Shown here: positions 1-6,619 of the stretch, in pieces
Layout of the letters: each line of letters opens with the position of its first letter
How positions within the stretch are numbered: position 1 is the stretch's first letter
NCBI GenBank assembly: GCA_020347565.1
Contig: CP070732.1
Span: 1,626,963 to 1,662,740 of the forward strand
Origin: Methanobacteriota archaeon
GTDB taxonomy: Archaea > Thermoplasmatota > Thermoplasmata > UBA10834
Reading direction: 5' to 3'
DNA: 35,778 bases
Translations under genes and position numbers: made by a program
The notes under the pieces: generated by a model
What the model was told of the DNA's origin: nothing
The model's input: the letters and a program-made list of their open reading frames with translations, nothing else
The model's database searches: none

Positions 1-140
1 ATGAGTGGAGGAACTGAAAGCATGCCCCATAAGAAGACTGGTTTGACTACGACGGCAAGAACCGTCCATACCGCCGCCAGAAGGACTGAACACCAGGCGA
101 TCCTGCCACACCATCTTCGGACAGCCTCAGCGGTAATCAT
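1..140 (-). CDS. N-terminus of a membrane protein, cut by the window edge
   Basis: A minus-strand frame opens with ATG at 138-140 and stays open to base 1, giving about 46 residues that begin MITAEAVRRWCGRIAW. A strong ribosome site (GGAGGAGG, about 144-151) sits just upstream. Residues 14-33 are hydrophobic (VLLAAVWTVLAVVV), so this is probably the first membrane helix of an integral membrane protein. The rest of the gene lies outside the window, so its family cannot be named. A degenerate copy of the array element (158-173) and the full element (218) lie upstream of its start. Frame quality and the ribosome site make it more convincing than the competing plus-strand frames here. Confidence 0.6.
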   Translation of the reverse strand, partial: MITAEAVRRWCGRIAWCSVLLAAVWTVLAVVVKPVFLWGMLSVPPL

Positions 141-157
141 CTGCCTCCTCCTGGAAT

Positions 158-173
158 GCCATTCCCCTCGGCC
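158..173 (+). repeat. Degenerate companion of the array element
   Basis: GCCATTCCCCTCGGCC matches the left part of the 21-bp array element after loss of a few bases. The same form recurs at 3741 and 12406. On the minus strand it reads GAGGGGAATGGC, a ribosome-site-like run followed by ATG; here that ATG opens only an 11-codon frame overlapping the start of the membrane protein gene. Confidence 0.55.
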
Positions 174-217
174 GCTTGGAATCACTCTTGAGGGATTATC
201 AGCTTTTCCCTAGCATT

Positions 218-238
218 CCGCCCCTATGGCCTTTTCTC
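218..238 (+). repeat. Array element copy 1
   Basis: Perfect copy of the consensus, preceded by ATT and followed by TCTGCGGAA. It lies in a divergent intergenic region. Confidence 0.9.
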
Positions 239-321
239 TGCGGAATTGACCGGAGCCTAATCCATTCATTCTTCTACTTGCAGAATTTGAGTTTGGCACC
301 GACTCCGGCTGTACAGACACG

Positions 322-378
322 AAAAGTATTAATCTGTGATAACACCGTTATTTTCATTCCTCGAGGTGGCTCGAGGAG
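322..378 (+). promoter_or_regulatory. Promoter and stem-loop leader, copy 1
   Basis: A TATA-like AGTATTAATC (about 325-334) is followed by AACACCGTTAT (341-351) and a perfect 6-bp hairpin, CCTCGA (359-364), loop GGTGGC, TCGAGG (371-376), which runs straight into the ribosome site AGGGGAGG and the ATG at 387. The expected transcript start near 355 would put the hairpin at the extreme 5' end of the mRNA. The layout and much of the sequence recur before the regulator gene at 7995. Confidence 0.65.
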
Positions 379-386
379 GGGAGGAT

Positions 387-905
387 ATGGAAAGAGCCGT
401 CGTCGAGCCGAAGGAAAGAACGACTGGTCCTGAGCCGTATAAGCGGAAAGACGAACAGACCGCTGAAAGGGATAGGGCAGCTGAAGGCACAGAACGCATT
501 CAAGGATGGAAGGAGGTATTCAGGTTCACATTGGCGGTTGTCCTGATAGGTGGCTTCTTGATTATACTTGGAATTGCCATGGTTGGTAATTTCACGGATG
601 TTCCAACCCTTGCAGGTGTATTCAGCGGATGGATTGTAGCCGTTGTTGCCTTCTATTTCATGGAGCAAGCATCAGACCGCTCTCTTGAACAGCAGGCAAA
701 ATACTTGGAGAGCGGAGCTGAGCAGGTGGCATTCAGAGCACTGGAAAGAGCTGAAGAGGCAACCAGCGAAGTTAGACTTGAGGCAGTGGAGAAGTTCGCG
801 GAATACGAGAGTAAGATAGATGAGTTGAAGAGAATAGTCCGGGCGTATCAGGAAATCGTGGATTCGTCTGAATTGCCAGAACTGGAGAAAGATTCGAACG
901 TATGA
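387..905 (+). CDS. Two-helix membrane protein with C-terminal coiled coil
   Basis: This 172-residue protein has a charged N-terminus (1-42), two predicted membrane helices (about 46-67 and 74-93) and a Glu/Ala/Lys-rich, heptad-like coiled coil from about 100 to 165. It belongs to no family I recognise; the layout suggests a membrane-anchored scaffold or oligomerising protein. The start was chosen at ATG 387 because GGAGGGGAGG lies directly before it; the longer in-frame opening at 336 would run through the promoter hairpin. It is followed after 21 bp by a 50-residue, highly charged helical protein, so the two probably form an operon. Confidence 0.8.
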   Translation: MERAVVEPKERTTGPEPYKRKDEQTAERDRAAEGTERIQGWKEVFRFTLAVVLIGGFLIILGIAMVGNFTDVPTLAGVFSGWIVAVVAFYFMEQASDRSLEQQAKYLESGAEQVAFRALERAEEATSEVRLEAVEKFAEYESKIDELKRIVRAYQEIVDSSELPELEKDSNV

Positions 906-926
906 TTCACGAATCTGGGGATGAAT

Positions 927-1079
927 ATGGCTGCAAAAGACCAGAGGAAGTTGGATGAATTGAAGAGGGATTTCGAAAAGGTCGAACAGGAAACTGCCAG
1001 GATGTGTCAGCAAGCGATTGTAGATTTGGATAAGAAGTGGGAGAACGCCAAGAGGGACCTCCGCAAGATGAAGAGATAG
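927..1079 (+). CDS. Small charged coiled-coil protein (50 aa)
   Basis: The 50-residue frame MAAKDQRKLDELKRDF...RKMKR is almost wholly predicted helix with heptad-like Leu/Val/Ile spacing and many Lys, Arg, Glu and Asp residues. GGGGATGA at 917-924 is well placed for the ATG at 927; ATG 921 would sit too close to it. It lies 21 bp behind a membrane coiled-coil gene, and the two could associate through their coiled coils (inference). No family is recognised. Confidence 0.6.
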   Translation: MAAKDQRKLDELKRDFEKVEQETARMCQQAIVDLDKKWENAKRDLRKMKR

Positions 1080-1132
1080 AGCAAGTCCTGGAATGCTGAT
1101 GCTTACCGATGATTGGAGTGAAGTAGGCTGCG

Positions 1133-2017
1133 ATGAGAGATACTCGTGATCATGAGCGATCGTTGTCTTCATGCATTTCATGCGCTCTGAGTGTGGCTAT
1201 TGCACTCTCTGTTCTGACACTTTGCACTACGGGAATCGCAAGGGCATGGAGCAACGGAGGCTATTCAGATGACATTGCCAACCCGGACTACGGAACGCAT
1301 GACTGGGTCGCGGAGAAATCTCTCATTCTCCAATCACTAGATGTTAGTTTCCTATCAGATACCTTCAAATCGCAATACTTACTAGGAACAGAGGCGCCTG
1401 ACAATCCGGCATACATTGGAGATTCCACTAATCACCATGTCTACTACTATTTGGACGGCACCCTGCAGGACGATATATGTGCTGACAGAGCCCAGGCGAT
1501 GTATGATGAAGCACTTGACCGGATGCTCGATTCAGATATGGAGAATGCAGCGTTCTACGTCGGGGCAATGGCCCACTACATAGCTGATGTCGGTGCGTAC
1601 GGCCATACGATGGGAGCGAGTACCGACTGGGGAGCAGAGACTCATCACACCACCTACGAGAATTGGTTCGAATCGAGGCTTGAAACCTTTGACACGCCTT
1701 CTGATGTGTCTCTCATGGAACTCAATGCCGGCGACGCCGCAAGGTCTCTTGGGTTTAAGATCACCTTTGGTGATGGAGCCGTTCGTAGCAATGTATGGAT
1801 GGATGAACAGTACGATTGGCTGGATGCTGAGTTCGTAGCCAGCGCTCGAGCATCGCTCAATGCATCTGTGGAAGCCGTTGCAGCCGCAATAAACGACCTA
1901 CTCCTTGAATACTACTTGGTCATTCCTGAGTTTCACTCGGGTACTCTGGTAGCTGTGCTAATCGTAACCAGTATAATCGGCGTACTAGCAGCAAGGTTCA
2001 GAACGGGCGATAAGTAG
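1133..2017 (+). CDS. Secreted zinc-dependent phospholipase C family protein with IPEF anchor
   Basis: A 294-residue exported protein of the zinc phospholipase C / S1-P1 nuclease fold. The signal peptide (about 10-38) ends ARA, so the mature protein would begin at Trp39. In phospholipase C the N-terminal Trp itself binds zinc. The other ligand positions are present: His56, Asp90 in GTEAPDN, His101 or His102, the HX3DX5H set His148, Asp152 and His158, and His172 with Glu176 (HX3E). This spacing equals that of Bacillus cereus phospholipase C. The C-terminus (VIPEF, hydrophobic helix, RFRTGDK) looks like an archaeal sorting and anchoring tail. Substrate is not known; phosphodiester hydrolysis outside the cell is the family expectation. 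The ribosome site is weak. Confidence 0.85.
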   Translation: MRDTRDHERSLSSCISCALSVAIALSVLTLCTTGIARAWSNGGYSDDIANPDYGTHDWVAEKSLILQSLDVSFLSDTFKSQYLLGTEAPDNPAYIGDSTNHHVYYYLDGTLQDDICADRAQAMYDEALDRMLDSDMENAAFYVGAMAHYIADVGAYGHTMGASTDWGAETHHTTYENWFESRLETFDTPSDVSLMELNAGDAARSLGFKITFGDGAVRSNVWMDEQYDWLDAEFVASARASLNASVEAVAAAINDLLLEYYLVIPEFHSGTLVAVLIVTSIIGVLAARFRTGDK

Positions 2018-2041
2018 AATTACGGCATGGGAGTCGGGACT

Positions 2042-2062
2042 CCGCCCCTATGGCCTTTTCTC
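2042..2062 (+). repeat. Array element copy 2
   Basis: Perfect consensus between convergent genes. Its reverse complement supplies the codons for Glu-Lys-Arg-Pro and the TAG stop of the minus-strand gene ending at 2048. Confidence 0.9.
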
Positions 2063-2287
2063 CGATAATGCTCTTCTCGAATTCATGATGATTTGCCTCA
2101 GGGCAACCAGGCCCACTATGATTCCCAGGACAAGCGCCGCTCCTGCAAGGTACCAGTCAACGGCTTCGATATACCATGCAGCAAGTCCTATTCCAGACAG
2201 TGCGCAGCCGAGCTGCATGATAATCAACAGAGACACTCGCCTTCTTCGCAGGTTCTGACTGTTTATGGAATTGCCTAAAGAACTCAT
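2048..2287 (-). CDS. Two-helix membrane protein (79 aa)
   Basis: A small integral membrane protein beginning MSSLGNSINSQNLRRRRV, with a basic cluster followed by two hydrophobic helices (about 19-38 and 44-65) and the tail SRRALSEKRP. Basic residues before helix 1 suggest a cytoplasmic N-terminus. The longer frame to 2359 was rejected because its extra N-terminus is the translated array element at 2317. The last codons and stop come from the element at 2042. No family is recognised. Confidence 0.6.
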   Translation of the reverse strand: MSSLGNSINSQNLRRRRVSLLIIMQLGCALSGIGLAAWYIEAVDWYLAGAALVLGIIVGLVALRQIIMNSRRALSEKRP

Positions 2288-2316
2288 CGCCGCCGACCCG
2301 TTGTCAGGATGTCCCT

Positions 2317-2337
2317 CCGCCCCTATGGCCTTTTCCC
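2317..2337 (+). repeat. Array element copy 3
   Basis: Consensus with the final bases CCC instead of CTC, between two minus-strand genes. It encodes the Gly-Lys-Arg-Pro-stop end of the gene at 2323-2499. Confidence 0.9.
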
Positions 2338-2499
2338 ATTGGTTTGAGAGAGGCCCCACATCATACCAGATGAACTCAGTATGCCGATTCCGATAATGCC
2401 CACAATTGCTGCCACGCCGGATTCAATCTTGCCCATCAACAGCAACGAAGCAGCAGTTCCAATTATCACCAATCCGATGATGAAAAGAATCTTCATCAT
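2323..2499 (-). CDS. Two-helix small membrane protein (58 aa)
   Basis: MMKILFIIGLVIIGTAAS is followed by a short charged loop (GKIES) and a second hydrophobic segment (AAIVGIIGIGILSSSG), giving a compact helical hairpin. AGAGGG lies 7 bases before the chosen ATG; a TTG two codons upstream would be too close. The C-terminus (QTNGKRP) is completed by the array element. It is in the same direction as the gene at 2048, with the element between them. Function is not known. Confidence 0.6.
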   Translation of the reverse strand: MMKILFIIGLVIIGTAASLLLMGKIESGVAAIVGIIGIGILSSSGMMWGLSQTNGKRP

Positions 2500-2550
2500 A
2501 GCCAAGCCCTCTGCCAGCTGAATCGCCTCAGTTGACTTAAGGCCTTCCTT

Positions 2551-2571
2551 CCGCCCCTATGGCCTTTTCTC
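2551..2571 (+). repeat. Array element copy 4
   Basis: Perfect consensus in a divergent intergenic region, running directly into the 68-bp duplicated promoter segment. Confidence 0.9.
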
Positions 2572-2630
2572 CGACAATAGACGACGAAATCTTCTCAGAG
2601 ACTGACAATTCAGAGAATCGCTTTTATAGC
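2563..2630 (+). promoter_or_regulatory. Duplicated promoter segment, copy A
   Basis: These 68 bp match 12703-12770 with five differences by eye. The segment starts in the array element, carries two TCAGAGA direct repeats 15 bp apart (2595-2601 and 2610-2616) and ends in the TATA box CTTTTATAGC. The expected transcript start is near 2650, just before the TTG start at 2668. The direct repeats look like an operator. Confidence 0.75.
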
Positions 2631-2667
2631 TTGCATCCGCTCAGAGGCTCAAGGCCGGTGGTTCATA

Positions 2668-3201
2668 TTGAATTGGCGAACGGTTTATGAGGTCATGGCG
2701 CCAAATGCAGTCAGCAGAATCTGCGCCCTCATCTCAGCTTTTGCGATTATAGCTCCTCCGTGGCTGATTCTCGAAGCATTTACGACTCACACCCGCTGGG
2801 GGATTCTCACCTTAATCCCCGCACCGTCCCCGTCCTACTCATTGGCGATGGTGATGGGAGCATGGGCTTTTGACTTCGGCCCTTACTCAAACGCGATACT
2901 GCCCGCTGTTTCGATTGCTGCTCTCTTCTTCATAGTGGGGGCTGTGATCTCATGGTGGAGTCCAATTGGTGGTGTACTACAAGTTGGAGCTGTCTGTGCA
3001 TTGGCGCTCTCTCTTGCTCATAGTGACTTCAATCTCTTCCGGAGCGAACTTGTTGAAGCAGAATACAGTCTCGGTATTGGATTCTACATCGGTCTATCCG
3101 CTGCCCTTGTGACGGTCTTCAGCCTTTGTCCTTCTGGCAGAAGCGCTTTGATAAAGGCATTCAGAAGGACATTAAAGAAGGCTAGGCCACGGCTATCTTG
3201 A
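2668..3201 (+). CDS. Multi-spanning membrane protein (177 aa)
   Basis: Four or five predicted membrane helices (about 18-38, 55-70, 78-98, 103-120 and 136-155) end in a basic cytoplasmic tail (ALIKAFRRTLKKARPRLS). Translation is read from TTG 2668, with GGTGG about 8 bases before it and the duplicated promoter upstream. The gene at 12806 has the same promoter and a similar short-loop helix pattern, so the two may be co-regulated and perhaps distantly related. No known family is recognised. Confidence 0.7.
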   Translation: MNWRTVYEVMAPNAVSRICALISAFAIIAPPWLILEAFTTHTRWGILTLIPAPSPSYSLAMVMGAWAFDFGPYSNAILPAVSIAALFFIVGAVISWWSPIGGVLQVGAVCALALSLAHSDFNLFRSELVEAEYSLGIGFYIGLSAALVTVFSLCPSGRSALIKAFRRTLKKARPRLS

Positions 3202-3217
3202 TCCAATGCTTGGCATT

Positions 3218-3238
3218 CCGCCCCTATGGCCCTTCCTC
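3218..3238 (+). repeat. Array element copy 5
   Basis: Variant with GGCCCTTCCTC at the right end, between convergent genes. It forms the Glu-Glu-Gly-Pro-stop end of the minus-strand gene at 3224. Confidence 0.85.
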
Positions 3239-3541
3239 CACGCTGTCAACCGAATATGAACTGGCCAGTGTCAATCCTCTTCTTCTTCTCATCAATACGA
3301 AGTATTCTGACAAACCTGCGGCGATAAGAACTGCCCCAATCACTAAGGCGAAATAACCTCGCTCCGTGACAATCACAATCACGGACGCCAGGAGAAAGAA
3401 CGCAGAAATGGTGACAATCTCGAAATGCATCTGACGGGTCGTGGGGTAACGCTCCCCGCATGTCGGGCAAATCCTCTCACCAAATCTAACACGGAACCAA
3501 ATCGTCCCCGGAAACTCCGTCAGGCACCGTCCACACTTCAT
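3224..3541 (-). CDS. Zinc-ribbon protein with two membrane helices (105 aa)
   Basis: An N-terminal zinc ribbon (CGRC at Cys3/Cys6 and CPTC at Cys25/Cys28) is followed by two hydrophobic helices (about 40-58 and 62-80) and an Arg-rich segment (LMRRRRG). Zinc ribbon plus membrane helices without an enzyme domain is common among archaeal proteins of unknown function; the ribbon would face the cytoplasm. GGGGAATGGC precedes the ATG at 3541. The last residues (VEEGP) and the stop come from array element 5. It is downstream of another zinc-ribbon gene in the same direction, with a stem-loop between them. Confidence 0.75.
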   Translation of the reverse strand: MKCGRCLTEFPGTIWFRVRFGERICPTCGERYPTTRQMHFEIVTISAFFLLASVIVIVTERGYFALVIGAVLIAAGLSEYFVLMRRRRGLTLASSYSVDSVEEGP

Positions 3542-3567
3542 GCCATTCCCCGTATCGGAATCGCCTC

Positions 3568-3600
3568 ACGTGTCTTAAGGGCTTCGCGAGCCGGACACGT
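3568..3600. other. Intercistronic stem-loop
   Basis: ACGTGTC (3568-3574) pairs with GACACGT (3594-3600), and inside it GGCT (3580-3583) pairs with AGCC (3589-3592) around TCGCG. It lies between two minus-strand zinc-ribbon genes and could be a processing or termination structure in their RNA. Confidence 0.45.
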
Positions 3601-3610
3601 CAGCGCCAGT

Positions 3611-3739
3611 TCAGTCCTTCTTCCAGGACTTACTCTCAAAACAAGAGGTACAATAGAACCTGAAGACCTCCTTCGTCGAAATCATCGCCTGAGACCTCAC
3701 AGCTACGCTTGCCTCCTGCCCGCACTTGTAGCACTTCAT
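3611..3739 (-). CDS. Small zinc-ribbon protein (42 aa)
   Basis: MKCYKCGQEA starts a single treble-clef-like ribbon with Cys3/Cys6 and Cys30/Cys33, then a short basic end (KSWKKD). GAGGGG lies 7 bases before the ATG at 3739. The longer frame to 3796 was rejected because it would translate the array element and its companion copy. It is soluble, with no membrane helix; RNA, DNA or protein binding is possible but not shown. The next upstream minus-strand gene also encodes zinc ribbons. Confidence 0.6.
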   Translation of the reverse strand: MKCYKCGQEASVAVRSQAMISTKEVFRFYCTSCFESKSWKKD

Positions 3740-3740
3740 C

Positions 3741-3756
3741 GCCATTCCCCTCGGCC
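3741..3756 (+). repeat. Degenerate companion of the array element, second copy
   Basis: GCCATTCCCCTCGGCC lies 33 bp before full copy 6 in the same orientation. On the minus strand it supplies the ribosome site (GAGGGG) and the start region of the small zinc-ribbon gene. Confidence 0.6.
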
Positions 3757-3773
3757 TTTCCCAGGATGCCATT

Positions 3774-3794
3774 CCGCCCCTATGGCCTTTACTC
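3774..3794 (+). repeat. Array element copy 6
   Basis: Consensus with TTTACTC at the right end, between two minus-strand genes and paired with the companion copy at 3741. Confidence 0.9.
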
Positions 3795-3799
3795 ACGGA

Positions 3800-4225
3800 T
3801 TACGACTCCGTCAGTTCGCCTTTCCTCCGCCTTCGTGCTTTCCACTCCTCAAGGCGTTCGCCCCTCAATCCGAATAATCCAATGAAGACCCCCCTTAGAA
3901 CAGAGAATCCGATAAGTGGTAGTCCGATCAGCCACCAGAGCCACTCATCCTTGAACACAATAAGCAGAGAGGCAGCGATTATTGTGACAACGGTCAATGT
4001 GAGAAGGATGGCAATAGCAACCCTCTTCTTGAGATAATAGCCACAGGCGTTGCAGAAGACAGAGTGCCTGGGGTTCCCCGTACCACACTTGTGACACCGT
4101 AGCCCTCCTTCGTCTGACACTTGCTGAGGCTCAATCTGCTGTACTCCCGTCATAGGCCTTCCGCAGATTGTGCAGTATCTCGAATATCCGGGATTCCTTG
4201 CTTCACAGTGGGTGCATCTCGCCAT
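3800..4225 (-). CDS. Double zinc-ribbon membrane protein (141 aa)
   Basis: Two zinc ribbons in tandem (Cys4/Cys7 with Cys18/Cys21, then Cys44/Cys47 with Cys58/Cys61) precede two hydrophobic helices (about 69-92 and 96-115) and a strongly basic tail (EEWKARRRRKGELTES). The start at ATG 4225 places the first CXXC at residue 4, as usual for these proteins; a GTG at 4249 is possible, and neither has a clear ribosome site. The protein is likely anchored in the membrane with the ribbons in the cytoplasm. Function is not known. Confidence 0.7.
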   Translation of the reverse strand: MARCTHCEARNPGYSRYCTICGRPMTGVQQIEPQQVSDEGGLRCHKCGTGNPRHSVFCNACGYYLKKRVAIAILLTLTVVTIIAASLLIVFKDEWLWWLIGLPLIGFSVLRGVFIGLFGLRGERLEEWKARRRRKGELTES

Positions 4226-4274
4226 TTCGAATGGAGTACCTGCGGCCACGGTATTTGGCTATTGCGTGGGAATC

Positions 4275-4295
4275 CCGCCCCTATGGCCTTTTCTC
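4275..4295 (+). repeat. Array element copy 7
   Basis: Perfect consensus between two minus-strand genes, 31 bp from the stop codon of the DUF4386 gene. Confidence 0.9.
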
Positions 4296-4325
4296 TGCGA
4301 AGGACGGGTGCTGCTTGGAAGCGAG

Positions 4326-5054
4326 TTATTCTTGTCCCTCTCTTCTTAGGTCGTTCTTCAGACCTTTGGTCAAGAGCCAAAGGCCAGTTCCCAGTTCAAA
4401 AGGCAAGTTCAGCATGACCACGTAGAGTACTGGAGTATCAATGCCAAATAGTGCTAGCATGACTCCTATGAATGACAGAGATGCTACCAGAAGGCCAAAG
4501 AGGATCCAGACCTTTGGAAGATATCCTGATCTGTAGAACAGGTAATAGAACAGCACTGCTCCAAGGGCGAAGAATAGCATAACTACTGATAAGAACGAGA
4601 ATTCATGGATTTCCAAGAACAGAGCTCCAAGAGTCTGCAGATTTTCAGGATGTCCTGCTGTTGCAGATTCCTGACTAACGTGCAAGAGACCAAAGAGTGC
4701 CATTTGGCTGAAAACAATAGCCGCTACTTCCATCAGATACAGTCCCAGGGCAATAAGAGCTATCTTCATATCCTGCCCTTTCAGTACAAAATACAGTAGA
4801 GCGCCCAGCATGACGACGCCAATGGCTGTGACCATTTCGACTGCAATGCTCAATTCCATCAGCCAGGCATCATTCGAAATGCGGGTCATAGTATCGGTTA
4901 TGTCACCCGTTCCAATCAGTGAGTCGCGAATCAATCCTGAGGTCAAGGATGCTGATGCCTGAAGAATGAATGCTGCTCCCAGCAATCTTGAGATATTCTT
5001 GTCCTCATCTGAATTTGCCAATTCTCGACCCATCCAATGGAATGTTGTTGCCAT
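4326..5054 (-). CDS. DUF4386 family membrane protein
   Basis: A 242-residue integral membrane protein with six predicted helices. The layout (RLLGAAFILQ at the start, an ALLYFVLK helix end, RSGYLPKVWILFGLL before helix 5, and a final NLPFELGTGLWLLTKGLK) matches the DUF4386 family, whose role is not established. A TATA-like GTGTATAG about 35 bp upstream on the minus strand and the lack of a nearby ribosome site suggest a short-leader transcript starting near ATG 5054. The divergent neighbour is an SDR-fold gene in the same inter-element interval. Confidence 0.75.
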   Translation of the reverse strand: MATTFHWMGRELANSDEDKNISRLLGAAFILQASASLTSGLIRDSLIGTGDITDTMTRISNDAWLMELSIAVEMVTAIGVVMLGALLYFVLKGQDMKIALIALGLYLMEVAAIVFSQMALFGLLHVSQESATAGHPENLQTLGALFLEIHEFSFLSVVMLFFALGAVLFYYLFYRSGYLPKVWILFGLLVASLSFIGVMLALFGIDTPVLYVVMLNLPFELGTGLWLLTKGLKNDLRREGQE

Positions 5055-5082
5055 ATAAGACTGTTTTCGAGGTCAAGATTCA

Positions 5083-5094
5083 CCTCTATACACG
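5083..5094 (-). promoter_or_regulatory. TATA box of the DUF4386 gene
   Basis: The minus strand reads CGTGTATAGAGG about 35 bp before the ATG at 5054. The remaining 5095-5294 stretch holds only the presumed promoter of the SDR-fold gene (AAAAAGTTAAGAG near 5250-5262); I see no other gene in it. Confidence 0.45.
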
Positions 5095-5294
5095 AATAGT
5101 CAATGACTCACTCTCATGATCCTTTCCTTAGAACTTGATGAATCGCACTCCAGTCCGATTCTCGTTGGTCGATCATACTCAGCGCAACAGTTCTATCTTC
5201 CTCCTACTTCATCGCCGACTATCTTCGGATTTGAGATGAAGAGCCTGCAAAAAAGTTAAGAGTTGGACTACTCAATTACAGCTTGGGGGATTCT

Positions 5295-6197
5295 ATGTCG
5301 AACAGGCAGACAATACTTGTGGCCGGAGCTACTGGAAGCATTGGAGGAGGAGCGGCAGTCGCGCTGGCAAAACGTGGTGCTAGTGTTGTGTTGCTCGGAC
5401 GCAAACCCGAGACGCTGGAAGCAAGGGCCAATTCAATTCGCGTCGCATTATCAGAAGCCCAGACCAAGCACTCGGATGTGGAAGTTGCGGCATTGACAGT
5501 GGACTTCTCAGACATGGAGTCTGTGACGCGAGCAGCTAATGAAGCATTGGACCGATTTCCAACAATACATGGGCTTGTGCTGTCTGCTGTCACACTTAAG
5601 CAAGATGGACCAAACATCCTTCCCAGCGGTCACGAATTGATGTTTGCGACAAACGTGATTGGACCATTTCTGTTCACCCAACTATTATTGGAGAGAATGC
5701 AGCAGTCAGACGGTTTGGTCCTTCACGTGGTAGCACCATATATGCATGAGGAAATCGACTGGGATGACCTAGAGAGCATCAAGAATCACAAGGCAGGAGT
5801 CGCATTCAACAGAACCAAGACATGCGACCGAATAATCGCTGGGGAGTTAGCTCGACGCTACGCAGGAAAGATCTCCTCTGTGGCATTCAATCCCTCGTTC
5901 ATCATCGATAAGAAAGATCCGGAGCTGAAGAAGAGATGGCCAACCGGAATTATGGGCGCCTTCTGGAAGGTGGCTACGATTCTTGTTGCGAGGCCACCGA
6001 GGGTCGCGGGTGAGCCTATCGCGGACCTGATGCTTTCGTCAATAGACCGCAGTAGCATTAATGGAGCTTTGTTCAAGCTAAACAAGCGCGTCAAGAAGCC
6101 AGACAAGGCGATGAATGACGAGGCGTCAGGAAGAAGATTGTGGGAAGAATTGGCGAGAAATACCGAACTGGATGCTGAATTATGGAACCCTGTCTAA
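5295..6197 (+). CDS. SDR-fold protein lacking the usual catalytic Ser and Tyr
   Basis: A 300-residue Rossmann-fold protein of the retinol-dehydrogenase-like SDR group. The cofactor loop is intact (GATGSIGGG, about residues 11-19), followed by LLGRKPE and DFSDMES at the usual NADP- and adenine-binding positions. The strand that normally carries the catalytic Ser reads LHVVAPYM, and the YXXXK motif reads FNRTK, so Ser and Tyr appear lost while Lys remains. This implies a sensor or binding role, or altered chemistry, rather than ordinary dehydrogenation (inference). The start is ATG 5295, preceded by GGGGGA; a TTG at 5283 is in frame but has no ribosome site. Confidence 0.8.
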   Translation: MSNRQTILVAGATGSIGGGAAVALAKRGASVVLLGRKPETLEARANSIRVALSEAQTKHSDVEVAALTVDFSDMESVTRAANEALDRFPTIHGLVLSAVTLKQDGPNILPSGHELMFATNVIGPFLFTQLLLERMQQSDGLVLHVVAPYMHEEIDWDDLESIKNHKAGVAFNRTKTCDRIIAGELARRYAGKISSVAFNPSFIIDKKDPELKKRWPTGIMGAFWKVATILVARPPRVAGEPIADLMLSSIDRSSINGALFKLNKRVKKPDKAMNDEASGRRLWEELARNTELDAELWNPV

Positions 6198-6251
6198 AGC
6201 CTCGTATTTCGAGTTGCGCACTCGATTTCATCTAATGCACCTGGTTCTTGT

Positions 6252-6272
6252 TCGCCCCTAAGGCCTTTTCTC
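6252..6272 (+). repeat. Array element copy 8
   Basis: Variant TCGCCCCTAAGGCC (T to A at the centre), between two plus-strand genes. Confidence 0.85.
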
Positions 6273-6361
6273 TGCGATAATCCATGAATGCCGAACACCA
6301 TTTCAAGAATGATAGCATTAAGGCAGTCTGTATTCGAACGAATTGCAGAGGTGGAGGTCTG

Positions 6362-6481
6362 ATGAAAGAATATGCTTGGTACAGTTGGGAGTCTCCTGTC
6401 GGAATGGGAATAGGCTTGACCGGATTGAGCCTCTTCTTCTTCTTTGGGGCTCTGGCACTTAGTGTGCTAGTGAACCTGTAG
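6362..6481 (+). CDS. Single-helix membrane miniprotein (39 aa)
   Basis: MKEYAWYSWESPVGMG leads into one long hydrophobic helix (IGLTGLSLFFFFGALALSVLVNL). GAGGTGGAGG just before the ATG is the strongest ribosome site in this part of the window and rules out the longer frame from 6284. One gene fills the whole interval between two array elements. The aromatic N-terminus and single helix would suit a subunit of a membrane complex, but there is no direct evidence. Confidence 0.6.
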   Translation: MKEYAWYSWESPVGMGIGLTGLSLFFFFGALALSVLVNL

Positions 6482-6539
6482 ACGAGATTCCGGGATTCGC
6501 AATCTTGCTTGAGTCGGTAGCATTATCTGAGTCCGCATT

Positions 6540-6560
6540 CCGCCCCTATGGCCTTTTCTA
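6540..6560 (+). repeat. Array element copy 9
   Basis: Consensus with a final CTA, between two plus-strand genes. Confidence 0.9.
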
Positions 6561-6619
6561 ACGGAACGCCAAGACAAAGATTAAGACCTGTCACTCGGAT
6601 GTGATTCTTGCGATGGACT

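Noticed and set aside
3425..3877. Plus-strand 150-codon frame
   Set aside because: It lies opposite two zinc-ribbon genes with clear CXXC motifs and crosses the array element; its product is Pro/Arg-rich without a recognisable domain.
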